From positions 348,340 to 412,339 of the forward strand of contig JAMLHW010000004.1 of NCBI GenBank assembly GCA_023954475.1: DNA of 64,000 nucleotides, read 5' to 3'. Within the stretch, counting starts at the first letter, position 1, and the number at the start of each line of letters is the position of its first letter. Origin of the DNA: Anaerolineae bacterium. GTDB taxonomy: Bacteria; Chloroflexota; Anaerolineae; Promineifilales; Promineifilaceae. The position numbers and the translations under genes are program-made. Below are positions 8,195 to 17,769 of the stretch, piece after piece. The notes under the pieces were generated by a model. That model worked only from the letters and a program-made list of their open reading frames with translations. It did no database searches and was not told where the DNA came from.

Positions 8195-9859
8195 TTAGCC
8201 ACAACAGCCGCAGCCACCGTCATCTTTGGCCGGTTTCGGGTCTTCGTCAGCGGCAGTCGCGCCTTGTGCTGTCACGAATCCCATAAGGAAGGCGATTTCT
8301 TCGGCCGAAAGCGAAGCAGCATCACTTCCCAGGGCTTCACTCAACGCCATCGATGCGGTCTCACCCGCAGCGGCGCTGGCTCCGATGGTACGGCGTAACC
8401 AGATGCTGTCACATAGTTGTGGGTAGCGCCGGCATATGTCGAAGTAACGGCACAGCCACGGGTAGCGGCTGCAAATGTCAATGACCGGTCGGCACAAGCG
8501 ATCAACCAGCGCACAGCCGTTGATGACGCCGTAACCGTGCTGGAAATCGTAGCCGGTCGGACCGAGGTCTTCGGCTGTACTCGCGACCAGATGGCGAATG
8601 GCGGCCGGACTGGTGGTGGAATCGGCCGAATCATACGGGCGTTTCGAACGTATTGCTGCAACAACACCGGACACCACCGGTGCAGCTGCCGATGTGCCGC
8701 CGTCAGCAGCATACACACCGGAACCCCGGAAATGTGTATATCCTGAGATGTCCGGTTTGCGTGCTTCCAGATGACCCGGTCCCGTGGACGAGTAGCCGAC
8801 GCGCGTTTTGGTCGTATCGACACCAGCGACGCTCATGACATGCGGCGATGAATTTGCACCATAGATGGTCTGTGTCGTGACACCGTTACAGCGACCATCC
8901 GGGCACGGCGCGCCACAATTGCCTGCAGCAAAGATAATGTCGGCTCCCGCTCGCTCCAGCGTGGCGACGATACGGTTAAAGGGATGGTTGGGATTGTCGC
9001 TGTAGTTGCCTGGATGTCCAACAGGGAAATCCCAGTCAGTCGTAAACATGCCCCAACTGTTGTTGACAACCAGCGACCGGTTTTCGCCCGGACGGCGTGG
9101 CGCGTTCATCACATCGAGCAAATGGCGGTAAGCACGTACGGCATCAGACAGGAACGCTCCGGCAAATCCGGACGGTGTCGGAAAAAATCCGTGCAACAAC
9201 GCAATGTCCAGGATTGTACATTTGGGTGCGGCGATGCAGACATCGTAGGCGACCATTGTGCCGTGATCAACCGGAATGCTGCCTGGAGCCGGCGCGGCGC
9301 CGTCCCACTTCCAACTGCGTGCGGCGTCAAAGTTAGGCGTTTTGCCGTGTGCGTTGAGGTAAGCGAGGTTGATGCCGGTATCGACAATGGCAACCAGTAC
9401 GCCTTCACCGTCCATATCACATTGTCGCATACGGGGAACACAAAGCAACTGTTCTACAGTTTGATCGTTGCCGACGGCCGGAGAGCCGGGACAAACGGCA
9501 AAGTTGGCAATTTCGACATCGGAATAGTAGCCGACGACGGAACGCTTGCGGTTAACTTCAGTTTCAAAGGCTGCCATATCTTCATCAGCGACGGTGCCAC
9601 GCACAAGATAGGTCGATGCAGCAGGGCTGTCGTCGACGGCGAGGTTCGCCATGGGATCGAACAGCTCGTTCTCTGGATGGGTGCCTGCCTGGATGTTGGG
9701 CAACGGTTCGCTGACGTAGGTATCGTCGTAGCTGAAGGTGTCGAAGCTGGGCAGCGCAGCTGCTTCCAGCGCGGCGGATTCACCCGCAGCAAATGCAGCG
9801 GATGCTTCGGCCAATGACTCATTGTAAGCCATTTCAAGAATAATGCGTCTCTCGGTCAT
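8195..9859 (-). CDS. Subtilisin-like (S8) serine protease with Cys-rich tail
   Basis: A peptidase S8 of 554 residues. The triad is visible: Asp about 160 (VAIVDTGIN), His about 199 (VDHGTMVAY) and Ser about 390 (GGTSAAAPVVSG), with the oxyanion Asn in FAAGNCG. No classical signal peptide follows the chosen start, ATG 9859, which has GGAGG five bases upstream. The N-terminal 100 residues are Ala/Glu-rich and may be a propeptide. Near the C-terminus a Cys motif is repeated back to back (DICSRYPWLCRYF, DICRRYPQLCDSI), and the protein ends DDGGCGCCG, unusual for a subtilase. It lies between two small genes of unknown function, which suggests a maturation or processing role; this is inference. Confidence 0.88.
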   Translation of the reverse strand: MTERRIILEMAYNESLAEASAAFAAGESAALEAAALPSFDTFSYDDTYVSEPLPNIQAGTHPENELFDPMANLAVDDSPAASTYLVRGTVADEDMAAFETEVNRKRSVVGYYSDVEIANFAVCPGSPAVGNDQTVEQLLCVPRMRQCDMDGEGVLVAIVDTGINLAYLNAHGKTPNFDAARSWKWDGAAPAPGSIPVDHGTMVAYDVCIAAPKCTILDIALLHGFFPTPSGFAGAFLSDAVRAYRHLLDVMNAPRRPGENRSLVVNNSWGMFTTDWDFPVGHPGNYSDNPNHPFNRIVATLERAGADIIFAAGNCGAPCPDGRCNGVTTQTIYGANSSPHVMSVAGVDTTKTRVGYSSTGPGHLEARKPDISGYTHFRGSGVYAADGGTSAAAPVVSGVVAAIRSKRPYDSADSTTSPAAIRHLVASTAEDLGPTGYDFQHGYGVINGCALVDRLCRPVIDICSRYPWLCRYFDICRRYPQLCDSIWLRRTIGASAAAGETASMALSEALGSDAASLSAEEIAFLMGFVTAQGATAADEDPKPAKDDGGCGCCG

Positions 9860-10103
9860 GGTATCCTCCGTGATCCATTTCGGCCGAATCGAACCATGGC
9901 CGCAATGGAAATAGGTATGCTGGAGCCAATGCGACGGCTCCATACTGGCAATCTGACCTTAAGACGATTATGCGATTGGGTTTCTTTCCTGTGGATTGGG
10001 GACTTCAGCTTGTCGTGGAAAACAAACAGCATGAAGCGACCGACACATCTGTGTTGGCCGCTTTGAAATTCAACTGTTACGCTGTGTGCTGTGTTTCGGC
10101 CGA

Positions 10104-10334
10104 TTACAGCAGATAAACGGTGAGGATCTCTTTGTCAACATCGTGCAATTCGACATTGACCTGTCTGCCGCTGGTTAAAGCCAGACTACACACCATCAGG
10201 CAATTCGTCACACCGGATGGGTTGCCGCCTTTGATCTTGTGCCAGCCACCATCTGCGCCCGTAATATTGGCGTAACCGTTATCATTATGGTGCGACGTAA
10301 ACGTTGACGTGATGTTTCGATTGTTTAACCACAT
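10104..10334 (-). CDS. Small protein upstream of the subtilase, unknown function
   Basis: A 76-residue protein with a good ribosome site (AGGAG seven bases before ATG 10334). It starts MWLNNRNITSTFTSHHNDNG, has a central GWHKIKGGNPSGVTNCLM, then a hydrophobic strand and an acidic end (VELHDVDKEILTVYLL). The two Cys lie close together in NCLMVCSLAL. No signal peptide. It is encoded just ahead of the subtilase on the same strand and could be a substrate or partner of it. No family is recognised with confidence. Confidence 0.65.
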   Translation of the reverse strand: MWLNNRNITSTFTSHHNDNGYANITGADGGWHKIKGGNPSGVTNCLMVCSLALTSGRQVNVELHDVDKEILTVYLL

Positions 10335-10463
10335 GGATTGACTCCTGATTGTGAGCGATTTATACCGGTATTTTCACCGATCATCTCCATCATAGCATGG
10401 AAATCGGGTCTCGTGTAGCAAAAACGCGGCGCAAATAACAACACCACAGCGCATTGTGCAGCG

Positions 10464-11345
10464 TCAATCTGCACCCTGCAAGGCACGTTTCAAGCCATCG
10501 GCCATCAAATTGACGCCAATCACCAAAATTGCGATGGCCGCTGCCGGAAAGGTAAGCGCCCACGGTGTCGTCGATACATGCGGACGCGCCTCGTTGACCA
10601 TCAAGCCCCAATCGGGATTCGGCGGCTGCACGCCGACGCCGAGAAAACCCAATGACGCCACCAGAAAGATGGCATATGAAAAACGCAGCGCCGCTTCCAC
10701 CGTGAGTGCTGGTAAAACGGACGGCAAAATTTCGCGCCCCAGAATATAACCTAGCGACTCGTTGCGCAAACGCGCCGATTCGACAAATCCCTTATGCTTG
10801 ACACCGAGCACGACACTGCGCACCACGCGGGCGACAATCGGCGTATAGACAATGATGATGACGATCAAAACACTGTTGCGCGATGGGCCAAATGTTCCCA
10901 ACAGCAGCAACGCCAACAGCAACGCGGGCATCGCTAACAGACTATCAAAAAAGCGCATCACACCTTCGTCAAACATCCCACCAAAGTAGCCGCTGATCAG
11001 ACCAAAGAAAGCACCGGCCAAAACAGCCAGCAACGTGCCCAAACCAGCGAGCAACAGAATATCACGCGCCCCAAGCACGACCCGACTGAACACGTCACGT
11101 CCCAGATGATCCGTACCGAACCAATGCGACCGCGACGGCGGTTGCCGCAATGCATCGTAGAATTGTTCGTTCATGCCATATGGTGCAATAAGTGGGCCGA
11201 AAATCGCCAACAAAACAAACACAATTACGATTGACGTGCCCAATGCAGACGTAGGGGTACTGAACAATTTGCGTAACGTTTTGAGCAGGTTGTTGCCAGT
11301 GGTGACAGACGGAGCGGCGGAAGGTGTGGTTGGTGATAAACTCAC
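10464..11345 (-). CDS. Peptide/nickel-type ABC transporter permease (DppC/OppC family)
   Basis: A 293-residue inner-membrane permease of the DppC type, with about six membrane helices. The N-terminal OppC motif is present (IFGPLIAPYG, then HWFGTDHLGRDVFSRVVLGA), as is the EAA loop ESARLRNESLGYILGREILP and the C-terminal NPDWGLMVNEAR. It follows the solute-binding protein gene with a hairpin repeat between them. The partner DppB permease and the two ATPases usually found alongside are missing from the window. The start codon is GTG. Confidence 0.9.
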   Translation of the reverse strand: MSLSPTTPSAAPSVTTGNNLLKTLRKLFSTPTSALGTSIVIVFVLLAIFGPLIAPYGMNEQFYDALRQPPSRSHWFGTDHLGRDVFSRVVLGARDILLLAGLGTLLAVLAGAFFGLISGYFGGMFDEGVMRFFDSLLAMPALLLALLLLGTFGPSRNSVLIVIIIVYTPIVARVVRSVVLGVKHKGFVESARLRNESLGYILGREILPSVLPALTVEAALRFSYAIFLVASLGFLGVGVQPPNPDWGLMVNEARPHVSTTPWALTFPAAAIAILVIGVNLMADGLKRALQGAD

Positions 11346-11357
11346 AAGAGAATTGGG

Positions 11358-11390
11358 AGAAACCGGGTTTCTTCGAGAAACCCGGTTTCT
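11358..11390. terminator. Hairpin, copy 2 of the ACCGGGT repeat
   Basis: A perfect inverted repeat with 15-bp arms (AGAAACCGGGTTTCT and complement) and a TCG loop, between the binding-protein gene and its permease. It may lower permease expression relative to the binding protein or protect the upstream mRNA 3' end. No long T run follows, so simple termination is uncertain. Confidence 0.65.
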
Positions 11391-11397
11391 GTATTTT

Positions 11398-13029
11398 CTA
11401 CTGCCCCATGCTGACGGTGCGGAAATCAGTGCGGCCAGGGAATGCTTTTAGCTCAAAACCCTGAAAACCATCATCAATGGCTGCAAATTGGGCAAAGAAG
11501 TACGGAATAATGACTGGGCCACGCTCTGCCAGGATACGCTGGATGTCGGCGTAAGCCTGAATGCGCTCCGTTTCATCCAGTGTTGTACCGGCAATGCGTG
11601 CCAATTCGTCAAACTCAGAATCGGAAAAATGTGATTCATTCCATTTGGCATCACTCACGAGCATAACATCCAAATAGAATTGCGGATACGGACGTGAACC
11701 CCAACCGGTGATGCCCAAGTCAACTTCAAGCCAGCCGTCATCACCGTAGTAGACGCTTTCCGGCTCGACGCTCAGCTCAACATTGAAGCCGGCTTCAGCC
11801 CATTGCGATTGCAGCACGGCAGCGAGATCAGGTCGTCCGCCCGTGTCGGGCGTGTGCAGCACGAGGTCGATGCCATCCGGATAGCCGGCTTCGGCAAGCA
11901 GCGCTTTGGCGGCTTCAGGGTCGCGCGGCGGCAGCGGGGTTGGGTTGTAGTAGGCTTCGTAGAGCGGACCGATGGGTGTATCTCGGCCGACAGCGCCATA
12001 ACCTTGTTGCACGATTTGCAAAATGGCTTCGCGGTCAGTTGCCAGGCGCAACGCCTGCATGACCAGCGGATTGTTACCCGGTGCGCGATCAGAACGCAAA
12101 CGGATGGCATCAAACCCGTTGGTGGGGATAGAAATCATGTTGATGCCGGCTTGATCTTGCAGACTCTGGAACAGTGAGGTCGACATGCGCATGACCAAAT
12201 CAACTTGTCCGCCTTGCAGTGCATTGACGCTGGCGGTTTCATCGTTGAAGAAAATAATCTCCAGTTCATCGAGCTTTGGCTGGCCGTCGATAAAATAGTT
12301 TTCGTTGGCAACCATTGCAATGCGATCTTCAGGCGCGTAGTTAGAGAGTATAAACGGTCCGGTTCCGTTGAAATTGGAGGCGTCTTCCGTTCCGTTTTTG
12401 ATGATTAGCGCGTGATTGTCGCTCAGATCGTAGAGGAAAAACGGGTTGGATGCGGCGAGTTTGAATGTGACTTCGAGGTCGCCGGTAGCTTCAACCGACT
12501 CGATATTGGCGTAAAGATCGGCTGTGGGGTAGCCACTGTCTGGGTTACGCAAACGGTCGAAGGTGTAAACAACGTCTTCGGCCGAAAACGGATCGCCATC
12601 ATGCCATGTCACGCCATCCGCCAACGTGAACACATACGTCAGGCCATCATTGCTGACCTTCCACTCTGTTGCCAGACGCGGAATGATTTTCGATTCGGGG
12701 CTGACATCGATGAGATAATCATAGATGTGATTGGCGACGAGGACTTCGGCATCGGACGAAATCAGGGCCGGATCTGTTTGCACAATCGGCTGCATCGCCA
12801 CGACCAGCTTGCCACCGTCGGCCATTTCGGTTTCGGTCTCAGCAACTAGCTCCGCAGCGCTGTCATCGGCCGATGCCGTTGTGTCATCACCGCTTTCGGT
12901 AGTCGGTGCAACCGCTTCCGGTTCCGTCGTCGGTTCGGCCCCACTACAGGCAGCCATTGTCAACAGCAAGGCAAGTAATAGAAACAACAAGGGAATTCGG
13001 CCGAATTTTCTGTGAGTAGTTGGGATCAT
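11398..13029 (-). CDS. Peptide-type ABC solute-binding lipoprotein (SBP family 5)
   Basis: A 543-residue lipoprotein with signal peptide and lipobox MAAC, then an Ala/Thr/Glu linker to about residue 70. The SBP_bac_5 fold follows: motifs IYDYLIDVSPES, PRLATEWKVSNDGLTYVFTL, DGVTWHDGDPFSAEDVVYTF, near the C-terminus HFSDSEFDELARIAG and final YFFAQFAAIDDGFQGFEL. These proteins capture oligopeptides, nickel complexes or sugars for DppBCDF-type importers; the substrate cannot be read from the sequence. It is transcribed from the promoter at 13114-13142 and followed by the single DppC-like permease. Confidence 0.92.
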   Translation of the reverse strand: MIPTTHRKFGRIPLLFLLLALLLTMAACSGAEPTTEPEAVAPTTESGDDTTASADDSAAELVAETETEMADGGKLVVAMQPIVQTDPALISSDAEVLVANHIYDYLIDVSPESKIIPRLATEWKVSNDGLTYVFTLADGVTWHDGDPFSAEDVVYTFDRLRNPDSGYPTADLYANIESVEATGDLEVTFKLAASNPFFLYDLSDNHALIIKNGTEDASNFNGTGPFILSNYAPEDRIAMVANENYFIDGQPKLDELEIIFFNDETASVNALQGGQVDLVMRMSTSLFQSLQDQAGINMISIPTNGFDAIRLRSDRAPGNNPLVMQALRLATDREAILQIVQQGYGAVGRDTPIGPLYEAYYNPTPLPPRDPEAAKALLAEAGYPDGIDLVLHTPDTGGRPDLAAVLQSQWAEAGFNVELSVEPESVYYGDDGWLEVDLGITGWGSRPYPQFYLDVMLVSDAKWNESHFSDSEFDELARIAGTTLDETERIQAYADIQRILAERGPVIIPYFFAQFAAIDDGFQGFELKAFPGRTDFRTVSMGQ

Positions 13030-13113
13030 TTCTCACTCCTTTGAGATAGGTATCGTAACAAACAGACATGGTCACCGCTGTGAAGGCAATCAGAGTGAGC
13101 ACAAGTCTGATGT

Positions 13114-13142
13114 ATTATAAGGAATTGTCTACCCATTGTCAG
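13114..13142 (-). promoter_or_regulatory. Promoter of the solute-binding protein gene
   Basis: Minus-strand -35 CTGACA (13137-13142) and -10 TATAAT (13114-13119) with a 17-base spacer, about 85 bases upstream of the ATG at 13029. Confidence 0.6.
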
Positions 13143-13242
13143 GTAAGCACGATCACAAATACGCAATTCTGATGTCTAGTCACAGTCGCAACATTACCAG
13201 ATTCGTGACGTTTGGCACTGTGCTCTGTGAATTGAGACACTT

Positions 13243-13248
13243 TATAAT
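13243..13248 (+). promoter_or_regulatory. Likely -10 box of the histidine kinase gene
   Basis: A TATAAT hexamer about 70 bases before the kinase start, in the otherwise featureless divergent gap 13030-13314. No good -35 box at 17 bases was seen. Confidence 0.4.
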
Positions 13249-13314
13249 GACGGCAATTGACAGACACGAGATCCGATTCCCCTTAGCTTTTGAGTCGAAT
13301 CTGATTGTAGGAAC

Positions 13315-14520
13315 ATGCAAAATCAGATGAAAACACGCTCCGCACTTCTAAACCGACCCGACCGACAGGGTCAAATCGTCATTGTCATCCTCGTCGTGGC
13401 AGCATATGCTGCGACCTTTCTCAGTGCCCAATTCGATGCAGACACTGCATTTTCGACACAGCGCATCGCATTATTGCTGGGTCTGGGCATCGTCTATTTG
13501 GCAGTGGCATTGAATGAAGACCGCTTCTTTGCCCGTTTTGATTCACCTACCGGCACAATTGCCTTTTTCGCCATCCAATCGGTATTGGTGCTGACCATTT
13601 CCTTTGTCGCCGATGTCGGCGCGATGTGGCTGTTGGGACTGCCACTCGTCGGCACAGCAGTACAGCGTCTTTCCCCGCTCTGGCGTTGGCCGATTTATGC
13701 CGTCGCTGCCGGCACGATCGCTGTGCCGGTCGGATTAGAATTCGGCTGGGCGCAGGGATTATACCAGGCCATCGTGCTCAGCCCGGCCATTATTTTTGTC
13801 GTCTGGCTGGTTAAACTCCTGCAACGGGCACAACAGCAGAAGCTGGCGGCTGAAGCGTTGACCTTGCAACTGGAAGACGCCAATCGCCAGTTAGCAGCAT
13901 TTGCTGTGCAAGCGAAAGAGTTGGCAATTGTCGAGGAGCGCAACCGGCTGGCACGCGAGATTCACGATAATCTCGGTCATTATCTGACTGTGATCAATGT
14001 GCAGATCGAGGTGGCAAAAGTAATCATGCCGACTGATCAGGCGCGAGCGCTGGATGCGTTGGAAAAGGCGCAACGACTCACCCACGAAGGCCTGACAGCG
14101 GTGCGTCAGTCGGTGTCGGCACTGCGCACGGATCCGGTGGGTGATCGGCCGATTCTCGAAGCCATTGCCCAGTTGATCGAAGATGTGCGACGAGCCGGCA
14201 TTGTCGCCGATTACACGGTGACAGCCGAACCGCGACCATTGGACCCGAAGACAACACTGACCCTGTATCGCATTGCGCAGGAAGGTTTGACCAACGTGCG
14301 CCGCCATGCGCACGCGTCCCGCGTCGATGTAACGCTGGATTACGGTGATCCCGATGCGATTGTGTTGACAATGCGCGATAATGGGGTGGGAAGTGATTCG
14401 GCCGAAAGCGGATTCGGCTTGCTCGGTATGCGCGAACGCGTGCAACTGCTCAACGGTACACTGACTATCGATACAGCACCCAACGCCGGTTTTGCGCTGA
14501 CAGCTACCCTACCGGGTTAG
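13315..14520 (+). CDS. Membrane sensor histidine kinase (HisKA_3/NarL-type)
   Basis: A 401-residue kinase with five or six membrane helices in residues 20-170, a short coiled coil (about 170-205), the HisKA_3 dimerisation box VEERNRLAREIHDNLGHYLT with His about 217, and an HATPase_c domain with the N-box region RIAQEGLTNVRRHA, G1 MRDNGVG and G2 GFGLLGMRERV. It belongs to the NarX/DesK class, which normally phosphorylates a LuxR-type regulator. No regulator gene is adjacent, so it is orphaned in this window. ATG 13315 follows AGGA closely; an in-frame ATG at 13327 is an alternative. Confidence 0.9.
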   Translation: MQNQMKTRSALLNRPDRQGQIVIVILVVAAYAATFLSAQFDADTAFSTQRIALLLGLGIVYLAVALNEDRFFARFDSPTGTIAFFAIQSVLVLTISFVADVGAMWLLGLPLVGTAVQRLSPLWRWPIYAVAAGTIAVPVGLEFGWAQGLYQAIVLSPAIIFVVWLVKLLQRAQQQKLAAEALTLQLEDANRQLAAFAVQAKELAIVEERNRLAREIHDNLGHYLTVINVQIEVAKVIMPTDQARALDALEKAQRLTHEGLTAVRQSVSALRTDPVGDRPILEAIAQLIEDVRRAGIVADYTVTAEPRPLDPKTTLTLYRIAQEGLTNVRRHAHASRVDVTLDYGDPDAIVLTMRDNGVGSDSAESGFGLLGMRERVQLLNGTLTIDTAPNAGFALTATLPG

Positions 14521-14688
14521 TCCGCCGCTATTGGCAAATGATTTTAGATTTTAGGCCTGCGTTTCGCTGACGCTTCCCCAACGCTGCCGTCGTTTCCGGA
14601 ACCTCCCCGCTTAGCAGTTCGTTAATGATGTGATGCGATTCGACACGAATGGTGTCCAATAGTCACGATTGAACTGGAGAAAAAAAGC

Positions 14689-17424
14689 ATGGCGCATAAT
14701 GGCAAAAAACGGCGGGGATGTTTTGGGTGTGCTGGGACGGTAATTTTACTGGGTCTATTCATGGTTATCGTCGTCGGTTTGATCGGCGCAGCAGCGGCAG
14801 TAACCGTCGTGTCCTCAAATTTATCGGCCGAATTGGAAGACGGCATTTCACGACTGGCTAACGCCCGCGACCGCGAAACATTTGCCACCACCGAAATCTA
14901 CGACCGCAACGGCAACGTCCTGTGGGAAATCTTCGGCGAAGGCAAGCGCACCCAGGTTTCCCTAAGCAGCATTCCACTGCATATGCAGCAGGCGACCATT
15001 GCCCTCGAAGACGACACGTTTTACGAAAATCGTGGGTTCGACGAGCCGTCGCTGGTCGCCGCCGTTATCGCCAATCTGCGCAATCCCGACGGCCGCCCGG
15101 TCGGCGGCAGTACCATCACGCAGCAACTCGTGCGCCACATCGCCTTTGACTACGAGGAACGCACCAGCGTCAGCTACAATCGCAAACTCAAGGAGCTGAT
15201 TCTGGCGTGGCGGATGACCCAGGATTTCAGCAAAGACGAAATTCTGGAGATGTATCTCAACGAAATTTACTACGGAAATCTCGCCTACGGCGTTGAAGCG
15301 GCGGCGCGAACATATTTTGACAAGACATCGGCCGAATTGACACTCGCCGAAGCCGCCTTACTTGCCGCCCTGCCCAATTCACCCGTCGAACTCGATCCGT
15401 ACACCAATCTCGAAGGTGCCAAAGAGCGCCAATGGGTCGCCCTCGTGCGCATGGTCGAAGACGGTTTCATTACAATGGACGATGCCAACGCCGCTTACTT
15501 GCAAGAATTGACGTTTGAACCGCAAGAAGTCAGCCTTGTCGCCCCACATTTCTCCATCTACGTGCGCCAATTGCTCGAAGAACAACTCGGAGCCGATGTC
15601 GTCGCCAACGGCGGCCTGCGCATCACCACATCGCTCGACCTCGACTACCAGCGCCTCGCCGAAGAACTGGCGCGTCGTCACGTCGCCGATCTGGCCGATA
15701 ACAATGTCAACAATGCATCGTTGGTGGCTCTAAAACCGGGCACGGGCGAAGTTTTAGCCATGCTCGGCAGTGTCGATTACCACAATGACGATATCGACGG
15801 ACGCGTCAACGTTGCGCTCAGCCCGCAGCAGCCGGGCAGCACGATGAAGCCATTGACCTACGCCGCTGCCCTGTCGCCTGACACCGAAACGGGCGTCGCA
15901 GCATGGGATCCGGCATCACTCGTGTGGGATGTGCCCGTCGATTACGATCTCGTCGACGGCTCCGTGTATCAACCGGTCAACTACGACGACCGCTTTCATG
16001 GCCCCATTCGTCTGCGCGATGCCCTGGCAAACAGCTACAACATCCCGGCATTGCTCGTATTGCAGGACATCGGCGTGCCGCGTTTGCTCGAATTCGCCCG
16101 CACCATCGGCATTGACAGCCTGGGCGATAACGCGGCCAACTACGGCCTGTCGTTGACGTTGGGCGGTGGCGAAGTGACGCCACTGGAGTTGACCGGAGCC
16201 TATGCGACGTTTGCCAACGGCGGCGTGCATGTGCCACCGGTCGCGGTGTTGAAAGTTGAACGTGCCAATGGCGACGTGTTATATGAATACGAGCCGCCGC
16301 AAGCCGGACCGGTCGTCGATCCACGGGTGGCGTTCGTCGTCAGCGATATTTTGGCCGACGATGCGGCTCGTGTTCCGGCAATGGGACGCAATAACGTGCT
16401 CGACTTGCCGTTTCCGGCAGCGGCCAAGACGGGTACGACCAACGATTTTCGCGACAACTGGACAATGGGCTACACACCTGGATTAACCGTCGGCGTGTGG
16501 ACAGGCAACACGGACAACAGTCCGATGATCGACGTGAGCGGGTTGTCGGGCGCTGCGCCGTTGTGGTCGGAATATATGCAAGCGGTCTATGCTGATCCGG
16601 CTTTGCGCGAGACGTTGCAGACCAATGGCGTGCAGCCACCGGACGATTTTGTGCCGCCGCCGGGCGTTGAGCGGCAAACGATTTGCACGATTGAGTCGGT
16701 GACTGTCGGTTCGGCCGAATGTGCGCTCACCGACAGCGAATGGAAACTGGTCGATACCGATGTTCCCGCGCCGACGCCGACCGAAGTCAGCGAAGCGCCG
16801 CTCGTTGTCTGGGAATCGGTCGATCCGTCAGTGGTTCGTGCGCCGGCGTTGCCGCTGCCGCCACCGTCGCCTGAGTCAATTGCAAATTCGGCCGAAGACG
16901 AAGACGCTATTCCACCACAACTATTCTGCACCATTGCTGCCGGCGCTGATGCAACAACCCTCCCGCCGCAAGCGGTCCCGACACTATTCCTCGAAGCGCC
17001 GCGCAACAGTGAAAGCCTCAAGGCTGCCTACGAATGGGCGTTTGCGCGTGGCTTGTCGATTTTGCCTGCCGCCAACTGCACTGAAGACGCGCTGGTGCGC
17101 GATCCCAATGCACCCGCTGTGTGGCGCATCAGCAGCCCACGCCCCGGCGACACGTTAACCGGCCCGACATCTATCGACGGCATTGCCGATTTCGATCCAC
17201 AGCGCGTACAGTTTTACAAGCTGGAAATCAAGGGTGCGGGTACAGACAATCAGTGGGTGACGTTTGGCAATACGCACGACACGCCGGTTGCCAACGGGCG
17301 GCTGGAATTTCTCAACGCCGATGGTTTGCCGCCGGGTGATTACGAGATTCGGTTGATCGTGGTGCAGTGGGACGGCAACTATGTCGGTGAACCGTACACG
17401 ATTCCAGTGACGATTGGACGGTAA
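14689..17424 (+). CDS. Class A penicillin-binding protein (glycosyltransferase/transpeptidase)
   Basis: A 911-residue bifunctional peptidoglycan synthase. There is a cytoplasmic basic stretch, one membrane helix (about 18-42), then a GT51 domain with catalytic Glu about 107 (ALEDDTFYENRGFD) and GGSTITQQLVR. The transpeptidase domain has S384 in PGSTMKP, the SYN motif and KTGT about residue 580. The C-terminal 250 residues are Pro/Ala-rich linker and a beta-sandwich extension (start VWRISSPRPGDTLTGP), a form common in Chloroflexota. GGAG lies nine bases ahead of the ATG. It extends glycan strands and cross-links them outside the membrane. Confidence 0.94.
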   Translation: MAHNGKKRRGCFGCAGTVILLGLFMVIVVGLIGAAAAVTVVSSNLSAELEDGISRLANARDRETFATTEIYDRNGNVLWEIFGEGKRTQVSLSSIPLHMQQATIALEDDTFYENRGFDEPSLVAAVIANLRNPDGRPVGGSTITQQLVRHIAFDYEERTSVSYNRKLKELILAWRMTQDFSKDEILEMYLNEIYYGNLAYGVEAAARTYFDKTSAELTLAEAALLAALPNSPVELDPYTNLEGAKERQWVALVRMVEDGFITMDDANAAYLQELTFEPQEVSLVAPHFSIYVRQLLEEQLGADVVANGGLRITTSLDLDYQRLAEELARRHVADLADNNVNNASLVALKPGTGEVLAMLGSVDYHNDDIDGRVNVALSPQQPGSTMKPLTYAAALSPDTETGVAAWDPASLVWDVPVDYDLVDGSVYQPVNYDDRFHGPIRLRDALANSYNIPALLVLQDIGVPRLLEFARTIGIDSLGDNAANYGLSLTLGGGEVTPLELTGAYATFANGGVHVPPVAVLKVERANGDVLYEYEPPQAGPVVDPRVAFVVSDILADDAARVPAMGRNNVLDLPFPAAAKTGTTNDFRDNWTMGYTPGLTVGVWTGNTDNSPMIDVSGLSGAAPLWSEYMQAVYADPALRETLQTNGVQPPDDFVPPPGVERQTICTIESVTVGSAECALTDSEWKLVDTDVPAPTPTEVSEAPLVVWESVDPSVVRAPALPLPPPSPESIANSAEDEDAIPPQLFCTIAAGADATTLPPQAVPTLFLEAPRNSESLKAAYEWAFARGLSILPAANCTEDALVRDPNAPAVWRISSPRPGDTLTGPTSIDGIADFDPQRVQFYKLEIKGAGTDNQWVTFGNTHDTPVANGRLEFLNADGLPPGDYEIRLIVVQWDGNYVGEPYTIPVTIGR

Positions 17425-17432
17425 TTGGCCTG

Positions 17433-17769
17433 CTAGAGGTCGAGGGTGATGCGGAGAGCGCGGTCTACTTGCTGCATCGTATCGGATGACAATGTGCCGC
17501 GCTGCCGCAACAGGCGTGATTTGGCGATGGCGCGTACCTGTCCGCTCAAAGCAATTGAATCGGCCGATAAGCCGCCTTCACCTGACGCAATCGCTACATT
17601 GTTGGGGTACGTTTTCTTGACGTTGGTTGCACTGGTCAGCGGAACAATGACGATGACCAGGCTTGTTTGATTAATGGCGTTGCGGCTGACCACGATCACA
17701 GGACGCAATCCTGCCTGCTCTGATCCCTGTGTTGAATTGAGGTGGCGTCGAAACATCGCCCCGGTTCAT
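17433..17769 (-). pseudogene. mazF: mazF-family toxin gene, frameshifted near its start
   Basis: The body is a clear MazF/PemK toxin (start STQGSEQAGLRPVIVVS, then VPLTSATNVKKTYP). MazF proteins normally begin with an RGD/GD strand. Here ATG 17769, which overlaps the antitoxin stop as ATGA, starts a second frame reading MNRGDV, exactly the missing start, but it is out of frame with the body. Joining the frames needs two bases more (or one fewer) in the GATGTTTCGA stretch near 17755. Translation from the internal ATG 17756 would give 107 residues without the conserved first strand. Either the toxin is inactivated, or the short form retains some activity, or there is a sequencing error in the T run. 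Confidence 0.7.

Noticed and set aside
8984..9817. Plus-strand open frame of 277 codons opposite the subtilase
   Set aside because: Antisense to the catalytic domain; no domain of its own.
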